Of a DNA stretch of 6,019 nt, positions 1 to 4,924 are shown piece by piece (positions within the stretch are counted from its first letter, which is position 1; the number at the start of each line of letters is the position of its first letter). Below the pieces are notes generated by a model, which ran no database searches, was not told the DNA's origin, and saw only the letters and a program-made list of their open reading frames with translations. This DNA comes from JAMLIN01 sp041676645 (lineage in GTDB: Bacteria; Pseudomonadota; Gammaproteobacteria; Burkholderiales; Burkholderiaceae_E), in NCBI GenBank assembly GCA_041676645.1, contig JBAYRO010000142.1, positions 1 to 6,019 of the forward strand, given 5' to 3'. Made by a program: the position numbers and the translations under genes.

Positions 1-469
1 TCTCGGCGCTCATGAAGCTGCACTGCCGCTTGTTGTTGACGAGCAGGACCGGCGCATCGCCGCAGGCGCCCTGGCATTCGCTTTCCTGGAGCGTGAACAT
101 GCCGTCGGCGCTGGTCTCGTTGTAGCCGATTCCGAGTTTCTCCTTGAGGTACTCGCCGGCCTTGTTGCCGTCGCGCAGCGCGCAGGGCAGGCAGGTGCAG
201 ACCGCGATCTTGAACTTGCCCACCTCCTTCTTGGTGAACATGTTGTAGAAGGTGGCGACCTCGTCGACCGCGATCGGCTCGATGCCGATGACGCGGGCGA
301 CCTCCTCGATCACTTCGGTCGAGATCCAGCCGATCTCGTCCTGGGCGATCGCGAGCGCCGCCATGATGGCCGACTTGCGCTGGTCGGCCGGGAACTTCGC
401 GAGCTCGCGCTCGATCCGCGCATAGGCGCCGTCGGAGAGCAGACGCCGGGACTGGGGAACCGCACTCAT
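1..469 (-). CDS. nuoE: NADH-quinone oxidoreductase subunit E (NuoE, 24 kDa [2Fe-2S] subunit), 3' end missing
   Basis: NuoE is the thioredoxin-like subunit of the NADH dehydrogenase module of complex I. It sits beside NuoF in the peripheral arm on the cytoplasmic side and holds the [2Fe-2S] cluster N1a. The frame opens at ATG 469-467 and stays open for 156 codons to the window edge, so only the C-terminal end is missing. All four expected cluster ligands are visible: C91 and C96 in VCTCLPC (C-x4-C), and C132 and C136 in ECQGAC (C-x3-C). An additional cysteine, C93, lies between the first pair. The N-terminal part (about residues 15-80) is the usual helical domain, including DEIGWIS and the VATFYNMF stretch. 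The gap from nuoD is 16 bp. The nuoD stop is embedded in TAAGGA, a possible ribosome site, though it is about 13 nt from the ATG, which is rather far. nuoF would be expected next, outside the window. Confidence 0.97.
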   Translation of the reverse strand, partial: MSAVPQSRRLLSDGAYARIERELAKFPADQRKSAIMAALAIAQDEIGWISTEVIEEVARVIGIEPIAVDEVATFYNMFTKKEVGKFKIAVCTCLPCALRDGNKAGEYLKEKLGIGYNETSADGMFTLQESECQGACGDAPVLLVNNKRQCSFMSAE

Positions 470-485
470 CGCCGTGTCTCGATCC

Positions 486-1739
486 TTATCTGTCGATCTC
501 GCCGAACACGATGTCCTGCGTACCGATGATGGTCACCACGTCGGACAGCATGTGGCCGCGTGCCAATTCGTCGAGCCCCTGCAGGTGCGCGAAGCCGGGT
601 GCGCGGATCTTGAGCCGGTACGGCTTGTTGGCGCCGTCGGCCACGAGATAGATCCCGAACTCGCCCTTGGGATGCTCGATGGCGGCATAGCATTCGCCCT
701 CGGGAACATGCATGCCTTCGGTGAAGAGCTTGAAGTGGTGGATCAGCTCTTCCATGTTGGTCTTCATGTCGACCCGCGATGGCGGAGCCACCTTGTAGTT
801 GTCGACGATGACCGGCCCCGGATTGGCCCGCAGCCAGTCGATGCACTGCCGGATGATCCGGGTGGCCTGGCGCATCTCCTCGACGCGCACCAGGTAGCGG
901 TCGTAGCAGTCGCCTTCCTTGCCGACCGGGATGTCGAAGTCGATCCGGTCGTAGACCTCGTAGGGCTGGTGCTTGCGCAGGTCCCAGACCACGCCCGAGC
1001 CGCGCAGCATCGGACCGGTGAAGCCCAGGGCCTTGGCGCGCTCCGGGCTGACCACGCCGATCCCGACCAGGCGCTGCTTCCAGATGCGGTTGTCGGTGAG
1101 CAGTTCCTCGTACTCGTCGACATAGCCGGGGAAACGCTCGGTGAACCCCTCGATGTAGTCGAGCAGCGAACCCTGGCGGTCCTCGTTCATCTCGCGCACG
1201 CGCGATTCGCTGCGCACCTTCGAGGAACGGTACTGCGGCATGGTCTCGGGCAGGTCGCGGTAGACGCCGCCGGGCCGCAGGTAGGCCGCGTGCATGCGGG
1301 CGCCCGACACCGCCTCGTACATGTCCATCAGGTCCTCGCGTTCACGGAACGCATAGAGGAACACCGCCATCGCGCCGACGTCCAGCGCATGCGAGCCGAT
1401 CCACATCAGGTGATTGAGGATCCGGGTGATCTCGTCGAACATCACGCGGATGTACTGGGCCCGGACCGGCACCTCGATCCCGAGCAGGCGCTCGATCGCC
1501 ATGCAGTAGGCGTGCTCGTTGCACATCATGGACACGTAGTCGAGTCGGTCCATGTAGGGCACGGTCTGCAGGTAGGTGCGGGTTTCGGCGAGCTTCTCGG
1601 TGGCCCGATGCAGCAGCCCGATGTGCGGGTCGGCGCGCTGCACGACTTCGCCGTCGAGCTCGAGCACCAGCCGCAGCACCCCGTGCGCCGCCGGATGCTG
1701 GGGTCCGAAGTTGAGCGTGTAGTTCTTGATGTCAGCCAT
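486..1739 (-). CDS. nuoD: NADH-quinone oxidoreductase subunit D (NuoD, 49 kDa subunit)
   Basis: NuoD is the 49 kDa subunit of complex I. Together with NuoB it forms the quinone-binding cavity where electrons leave cluster N2. The 417-residue protein starts MADIKNYTLNFGPQHPAAHG, the family's typical N-terminus with the GPQHPAAHG loop that lines the quinone pocket. The family signature LHRATEKLAETR is at residues 43-54, and the protein ends in the expected DIVFGEIDR. The frame is open for a further 130 codons upstream, but ATG 1739-1737 is chosen because it gives the exact family N-terminus and lies only 2 bp after the nuoC stop (TGA-AC-ATG), an arrangement suited to translational coupling. nuoC and nuoD are separate genes here, unlike the fused nuoCD of enteric bacteria. 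No missing residues or frameshifts were seen. Confidence 0.99.
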   Translation of the reverse strand: MADIKNYTLNFGPQHPAAHGVLRLVLELDGEVVQRADPHIGLLHRATEKLAETRTYLQTVPYMDRLDYVSMMCNEHAYCMAIERLLGIEVPVRAQYIRVMFDEITRILNHLMWIGSHALDVGAMAVFLYAFREREDLMDMYEAVSGARMHAAYLRPGGVYRDLPETMPQYRSSKVRSESRVREMNEDRQGSLLDYIEGFTERFPGYVDEYEELLTDNRIWKQRLVGIGVVSPERAKALGFTGPMLRGSGVVWDLRKHQPYEVYDRIDFDIPVGKEGDCYDRYLVRVEEMRQATRIIRQCIDWLRANPGPVIVDNYKVAPPSRVDMKTNMEELIHHFKLFTEGMHVPEGECYAAIEHPKGEFGIYLVADGANKPYRLKIRAPGFAHLQGLDELARGHMLSDVVTIIGTQDIVFGEIDR

Positions 1740-1741
1740 GT

Positions 1742-2341
1742 TCAGCGCCCCGAGGCCCCGTAGCCTTCTTCGCGGATGACCCGCGGCACGATCTCGCGCG
1801 GCTCGATCGTGACCGGCTGGTAGATCACCCGTCCCTGCGCCGGGTCGTAGCGCATCTCGACATAGCCGGAGATCGGGAAGTCCTTGCGGAAGGGATGCCC
1901 GACGAAGCCGTAGTCGGTGAGGATGCGGCGCAGGTCGGTGTGCCCCTCGAAGACGATGCCGTAGAGGTCGAAGGCCTCGCGCTCGTACCAGTTCGCCGCG
2001 GGCCAGATTTCCGTGACCGATGCGACGACCGGGAGATCGTCGTCGGGGCAGAACACCTTCACCCGCAGGCGCCAGTTGTTGTCGACCGATAGCAGGTGCG
2101 AGACGGCGGCGAAGCGCAGCCCGTCCCATTCGACATCGCGATAGCTGGAGTAGTCGACCCCGCAGAGGTCGACCAGCATGTCGAAGCCCAGCAGCGGATC
2201 ATCGTGCAGGATGCGCATCGACTCGATATAGGCATCGGCGCCGACCACCAGGGACAGTTCGCCGAAGCCCTGCTCCAGCGACTTGACGCGCGTGCCGAGC
2301 GAAGCCTCGATTCGGGCCCGGAGTTCCTGGATAGTGCTCAT
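1742..2341 (-). CDS. nuoC: NADH-quinone oxidoreductase subunit C (NuoC, 30 kDa subunit)
   Basis: NuoC is the 30 kDa peripheral-arm subunit of complex I. It binds no cofactor and packs against NuoD and NuoB in the connecting module. The product has 199 residues. The 30 kDa family signature is clear: EREAFDLYG at 120-128, followed by GHTDLRRIL at 133-141, then the conserved GHPFRKDFP at 148-156 and a YDP motif near 165-167. The start ATG 2341-2339 gives MSTIQELRARIE and lies 12 bp after the nuoB stop. I see no strong Shine-Dalgarno in that short gap, so coupling to nuoB translation is likely (inference). The stop is 2 bp before nuoD. Confidence 0.98.
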   Translation of the reverse strand: MSTIQELRARIEASLGTRVKSLEQGFGELSLVVGADAYIESMRILHDDPLLGFDMLVDLCGVDYSSYRDVEWDGLRFAAVSHLLSVDNNWRLRVKVFCPDDDLPVVASVTEIWPAANWYEREAFDLYGIVFEGHTDLRRILTDYGFVGHPFRKDFPISGYVEMRYDPAQGRVIYQPVTIEPREIVPRVIREEGYGASGR

Positions 2342-2353
2342 CGGATGGCCGGC

Positions 2354-2830
2354 TCAGCGTGCGATCGTGGAAGTACGGCGGATCTTGGTCTGCAACTGCA
2401 TCAGGCCGTAGATCAGGGCCTCGGCGGTGGGCGGACAGCCGGGCACGTAGACGTCGACCGGAACGATCCGGTCGCAGCCGCGCACCACCGAGTACGAGTA
2501 GTGGTAGTAGCCCCCGCCATTGGCGCAGGAACCCATCGAGAGCACCCAGCGCGGCTCGGCCATCTGGTCGTAGACCTTGCGCAGGGCCGGCGCCATCTTG
2601 TTGCACAGGGTGCCGGCGACGATCATGACGTCGGACTGTCGTGGGCTCGGGCGGAAGATGATGCCGAAGCGGTCGAGGTCGTAGCGGGCGGCGCCCGCAT
2701 GCATCATCTCGACCGCGCAGCAGGCCAGCCCGAAGGTCATGGGCCACATCGAGCCGGTACGCGACCAGTTGATGAGCTTGTCCATCTGGGTCGTGACGAA
2801 ACCCTGGTTCAGAACACCTTCGATACTCAT
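2354..2830 (-). CDS. nuoB: NADH-quinone oxidoreductase subunit B (NuoB, 20 kDa subunit, cluster N2)
   Basis: NuoB carries the [4Fe-4S] cluster N2, which hands electrons to quinone at the NuoB/NuoD interface. With the start at ATG 2830-2828 the protein is 158 residues, MSIEGVLNQGFVTT onward. The ligands are the adjacent pair C37-C38 in GLACCAVEMM, C102 in MGSCANGGG, and C132 in VPGCPP. The RPSPRQSDVMIVAGT stretch (60-74) and the KIRRTSTIAR C-terminus are family-typical. A GTG at 2848 would add six residues. I reject it because GGAG lies 8 nt upstream of the ATG and because the family protein begins with this MSIEG-type sequence. The gap from nuoA is 67 bp, wider than the other nuo junctions here, and is filled by a small open frame described separately. 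Confidence 0.98.
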   Translation of the reverse strand: MSIEGVLNQGFVTTQMDKLINWSRTGSMWPMTFGLACCAVEMMHAGAARYDLDRFGIIFRPSPRQSDVMIVAGTLCNKMAPALRKVYDQMAEPRWVLSMGSCANGGGYYHYSYSVVRGCDRIVPVDVYVPGCPPTAEALIYGLMQLQTKIRRTSTIAR

Positions 2831-2901
2831 GAAACTTGCTCCGAGCACCGGTCGCCTGGGCGATCCGCGTGCATTTTTCCGGGGCGATCCGTGTACATCA
2901 T
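2827..2901 (-). CDS. Possible 24-residue coupling ORF between nuoA and nuoB
   Basis: This small frame exactly fills the nuoA-nuoB gap. Its ATG (2901-2899) overlaps the nuoA TGA as ATGA, a second ATG follows at once, and its own TGA (2829-2827) overlaps the nuoB ATG, again as ATGA. The peptide would be MMYTDRPGKMHADRPGDR followed by CSEQVS, which contains two related halves (YTDRPGKM and HADRPGDR) produced by an imperfect 24-bp tandem repeat. It has no recognisable domain, and nothing proves it is translated. The double ATGA arrangement would let ribosomes pass from nuoA to nuoB. It could equally be chance, since the frame is also open far upstream, out of frame through nuoA. Confidence 0.3.
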   Translation of the reverse strand: MMYTDRPGKMHADRPGDRCSEQVS

Positions 2902-2904
2902 TCC
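2857..2904. repeat. Imperfect 24-bp tandem duplication at the nuoA 3' end
   Basis: Two directly adjacent 24-bp units, 2857-2880 and 2881-2904, match at 19 of 24 positions by eye; the shared core on the plus strand is GGGCGATCCG. The right unit covers the last nuoA codon and stop, and the left unit lies wholly in the nuoA-nuoB spacer. This looks like a local duplication that lengthened the spacer, since partly degraded. Confidence 0.7.
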
Positions 2905-3257
2905 CAGTTCAGCGCGCCCTTCATCCATTCGTAGATGAAGCCGACCACGAGAATGGCGAGGAACACCATCATCGAAACGAAACCGAAGAAGCCGACCGAA
3001 TCGAGCGACACCGCCCACGGGAACAGGAACGCGATCTCGAGGTCGAACAGGATGAAGAGGATCGCGACCAGGTAGTAGCGGACGTCGAACTTCATGCGGG
3101 CGTCTTCGAAGGCTTCGAAGCCGCATTCGTACGGGGAGAGTTTTTCGGGATCGGGACGATGGGGGCCGAGGATCCGGCCGACCACGAGGGTGCCGACACC
3201 CACCCCGGCTCCGACGAGGATGAACAGCAGGACCGGCAGGTAATCTTGGAGGTTCAC
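2898..3257 (-). CDS. nuoA: NADH-quinone oxidoreductase subunit A (NuoA, ND3-like membrane subunit)
   Basis: NuoA is a small membrane-arm subunit of complex I, homologous to mitochondrial ND3. It lies close to the quinone cavity. The 119-residue protein has three predicted membrane helices (about 6-28, 60-82 and 88-110). The conserved loop SPYECGFEAF (41-50) holds the cysteine equivalent to the ND3 switch cysteine (C45). Acidic residues D72 and E74 in helix 2 (ILFDLEIAFLFPW) are family-typical. The start is a GTG (3257-3255). It is chosen because it gives the standard MNLQDYLPVLLF N-terminus and because the overlapping ATG at 3259-3257 is followed at once by TGA. GGGGCA a few nt upstream may serve as a weak ribosome site. 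This is the first nuo gene of the block, 116 bp after tRNA-Leu. Confidence 0.98.
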   Translation of the reverse strand: MNLQDYLPVLLFILVGAGVGVGTLVVGRILGPHRPDPEKLSPYECGFEAFEDARMKFDVRYYLVAILFILFDLEIAFLFPWAVSLDSVGFFGFVSMMVFLAILVVGFIYEWMKGALNWE

Positions 3258-3373
3258 ATCTGCCCCAGGTGTGAGAGGTCGCCTTCTCGGGAAACCGCCG
3301 CACGGAAGGACCCGGCTGGAACGACCCGCCTCGCGATGCCTTGTAGCCGGCGACGCCGAGGCGATTGAAAGCT

Positions 3374-3458
3374 TGGTGCCGACGGCGAGACTCGAACTCG
3401 CACAGCTTTCGCCACTACCCCCTCAAGATAGCGTGTCTACCAATTTCACCACGTCGGC
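3374..3458 (-). tRNA. tRNA-Leu(GAG)
   Basis: On the minus strand a complete class II tRNA can be folded. The acceptor stem pairs GCCGACG with CGTCGGC, followed by discriminator A and an encoded CCA. The D arm is GTG...CAC around AAATTGGTAGA. The anticodon stem CTATC/GGTAG encloses the loop TTGAGGG, giving anticodon GAG (3422-3424), which reads CUC and CUU leucine codons. A long variable arm (GGC-GAAA-GCT) marks a leucine-type class II tRNA, and the T arm is GCGAG-TTCGAGT-CTCGC. Length is 85 nt including CCA. It sits between secG and nuoA on the same strand, so it may be processed from a tpiA-secG-nuo transcript or have its own promoter. Confidence 0.97.
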
Positions 3459-3512
3459 ACACCCTGAAATCGGGCACTCAAACACGTCGAGCCGAGGTCC
3501 GCTCAACTGCGC

Positions 3513-3543
3513 ATTTTAGCGCGTATTCACTTGGGAATGTCCG
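3513..3543 (-). promoter_or_regulatory. Candidate promoter for tRNA-Leu
   Basis: A good -10-like hexamer TAAAAT (3513-3518) is followed by the GC-rich stretch GCGC, as in discriminators of stringently controlled stable-RNA promoters. The best -35 found is CGGACA (3538-3543, four of six consensus bases) at a 19-bp spacing, which is wide. The -35 lies inside the last codons of secG. Initiation would fall roughly 50 nt before the tRNA 5' end. Weak evidence; read-through from secG is the alternative. Confidence 0.3.
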
Positions 3544-3973
3544 TCGCCCCATCTTTTTCTTGCGTTGCGCCATCGCCGGATGCCCCCGCCGACGGCACAT
3601 CGCTCGGCGCGTCCGCCGGGACCGCTGCCGGGGTGTCGACCGACGGGATGTCGGCGGGCGCGGCCGGGGCGGGCGTCGTCGGACCCACCGTACCCGCGGG
3701 CACGGTATCCATGACGCTGGGAGGCGCTTCCTGGCGGGTGTTGACCAGCAGCGCCAGCCCCAGCGTCGCGGCGAAGAACACCGCGGCGAGCACGCCAGTG
3801 GTCCGCGACAGGAAGTTCGCCGATCCGGTGGCACCGAAGAGGCTGCCCGAAGCGCCGCCACCGAAGGCGGCGCCCATGTCGGCGCCCTTGCCGTGCTGCA
3901 GCAGCACAAGCGTGATCACGCCGAGCGCGCTCAGGACCTGCACCACCATCAGGATGTTCGTCAACCACTGCAT
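3527..3973 (-). CDS. secG: Preprotein translocase subunit SecG
   Basis: SecG is the small accessory subunit of the SecYEG export channel in the inner membrane, where it assists SecA-driven translocation. The 148-residue product starts MQWLTNILMVVQVLSALGVI. It has two membrane helices (about 4-25 and 58-77) joined by the family's conserved cytoplasmic loop: VLLQHGKGADMGAAFGGG at 23-40, then GSLFGATGSANFLSR at 43-57. From about residue 80 to the end is a low-complexity tail rich in Ala, Pro, Thr and Asp, which makes the protein longer than the roughly 110 residues of the E. coli protein. The gap from tpiA is 19 bp, and AGAAGG just after the tpiA stop is the likely ribosome site, although about 11 nt from the ATG. 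Probably co-transcribed with tpiA. Confidence 0.97.
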   Translation of the reverse strand: MQWLTNILMVVQVLSALGVITLVLLQHGKGADMGAAFGGGASGSLFGATGSANFLSRTTGVLAAVFFAATLGLALLVNTRQEAPPSVMDTVPAGTVGPTTPAPAAPADIPSVDTPAAVPADAPSDVPSAGASGDGATQEKDGATDIPK

Positions 3974-3992
3974 GAATCGATCCGCCTTCTGT

Positions 3993-4763
3993 TCAGACGA
4001 CTGCCGCGCAGCGGCAGATGTTCATGAAATCCTCGGCCACCAGCGCCGCGCCGCCGATCAGCCCGCCGTCGATGTCGGGCATCGCGAACAGGCTCGCGGC
4101 ATTGGACGCCTTGACGCTGCCGCCATAGAGGATCCGGATGGCATCGGCCGCGTGCACGCCCTGCTCGCGCAGGCGCGCCCGGATGAAGGCATGCACCTGC
4201 TGCGCCGTTTCCGGCGAAGCGGTCTGCCCGGTGCCGATGGCCCATACCGGCTCGTAGGCCAGCACGATGCGATCGGCGCCCATCGGGGCGATCACGGGAG
4301 CCAGCGCATCGACCTGGCGGCCGATGACCGCCTCGGCCTGCCCCGCCTCACGCTCTTCCAACGTCTCGCCGACGCAGGCGATGACGCCGATCTCGTGGGC
4401 CAGCGCCATCTGGACCTTGCTCGCGACGATGCTGTCGGATTCGCCGGCCAGGCTGCGACGCTCGGAGTGGCCCACGATCACCCATCGGCAGCCGAGGTCG
4501 GCGAGCATCGCCGCCGACACTTCGCCGGTGTAGGCCCCGTTGGGGAAGGCCGCGACGTTCTGCGCCCCCAGCGCGATGCCGGTATCGCCAAGCCAGGCCG
4601 CCGCCTGGCCGATGTACGGGAACGGCGGACAGACGGCGATATCGACCTGGGTGATCGCCGTGCGCTCGAGCGCCGCCCGCAGGCCGGTGAAGAGATGCTC
4701 GTTCGACACGATGTCGCCGTTCATCTTCCAGTTGCCAGCCACCAGCGGCTTTCGGGATTTCAT
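3993..4763 (-). CDS. tpiA: Triosephosphate isomerase (TpiA)
   Basis: TpiA interconverts dihydroxyacetone phosphate and glyceraldehyde 3-phosphate in cytoplasmic glycolysis and gluconeogenesis. The 256-residue TIM barrel has every key residue: N11 and K13 in AGNWKMNG, the catalytic H99 in VIVGHSERR, the catalytic base E171 in LAYEPVWAIGTG with flexible loop 6 at 172-179, and the phosphate-binding YGGSVK (213-218) and GGLIGGAAL (233-241) glycine runs. ATG 4763-4761 is chosen because GGAGAG lies 9 nt upstream. An in-frame ATG at 4772 would add MRA but sits only 2 nt after that GGAG, and the frame continues further upstream into the promoter. A strong sigma70-like promoter lies about 65-95 bp upstream. 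secG follows after 19 bp. Confidence 0.98.
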   Translation of the reverse strand: MKSRKPLVAGNWKMNGDIVSNEHLFTGLRAALERTAITQVDIAVCPPFPYIGQAAAWLGDTGIALGAQNVAAFPNGAYTGEVSAAMLADLGCRWVIVGHSERRSLAGESDSIVASKVQMALAHEIGVIACVGETLEEREAGQAEAVIGRQVDALAPVIAPMGADRIVLAYEPVWAIGTGQTASPETAQQVHAFIRARLREQGVHAADAIRILYGGSVKASNAASLFAMPDIDGGLIGGAALVAEDFMNICRCAAVV

Positions 4764-4827
4764 TGCCCGCATCTCTCCGTTCGCGCAAGGAACCGGACGG
4801 GGCAGCGCCCGGCCGAGAAAACCCGAC

Positions 4828-4857
4828 ATTCTACGATGCCGCCGGAAAACCGGTCAA
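4828..4857 (-). promoter_or_regulatory. Sigma70-type promoter for tpiA-secG (and possibly the tRNA and nuo genes)
   Basis: The minus strand reads TTGACC (4852-4857), an 18-bp spacer, then TAGAAT (4828-4833). Both hexamers match consensus at five of six bases. Transcription would start near 4821, giving a leader of about 58 nt before the tpiA ATG. It is the best promoter-like sequence I found in the window. Its -35 begins 10 bp downstream of the palindromic repeat, so that element separates it from pssA. Confidence 0.7.
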
Positions 4858-4867
4858 ACCACCGAAA

Positions 4868-4924
4868 CACCAAAATGGGGTCAGACACCATTACTTCGTA
4901 ATGGTGTCTGACCCCATTTTGGTG
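4868..4924. repeat. Perfect 27-bp inverted repeat with 3-nt loop (REP-like palindrome)
   Basis: The arms 4868-4894 and 4898-4924 are exact reverse complements around the loop TTC (4895-4897). Each arm contains the 18-mer AAATGGGGTCAGACACCA or its complement. The arms are about half A+T, standing out from very GC-rich flanks. The pssA stop codon (4893-4891) lies in the left arm. RNA from either strand would form a very stable hairpin, but neither strand has a proper T-run after it, so a classical intrinsic terminator is not supported. It may still protect the pssA mRNA 3' end or reduce read-through (inference). It resembles a mobile intergenic palindrome rather than a gene part. Confidence 0.92.

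Noticed and set aside
197..214. Extra cysteine C93 between NuoE cluster ligands as a sign of altered cluster chemistry
   Set aside because: The four canonical ligands are all present with normal spacing; an additional Cys in this loop is not evidence of changed function.
474..1763. 429-codon open frame on the plus strand opposite nuoD
   Set aside because: nuoD on the minus strand is certain. The plus frame is a GC-driven shadow with no recognisable domain.
2831..2848. Upstream GTG start for nuoB (adds six residues)
   Set aside because: The ATG at 2830 has GGAG at 8 nt and gives the family N-terminus and a 158-residue length.
3258..3373. Promoter or terminator between tRNA-Leu and nuoA
   Set aside because: The best pair (TTTCAA, 19 bp, TACAAG on the minus strand) is far from consensus, and no stable hairpin with a T-run was found.
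3531..4901. 456-codon plus-strand frame across secG and tpiA
   Set aside because: Antisense shadow of two clearly identified genes; the product resembles no known protein.
4868..4924. Intrinsic terminator call for the palindrome
   Set aside because: The stem is perfect, but neither strand has a run of T after it (only TTT on the minus strand), and the stop codon lies inside the stem.
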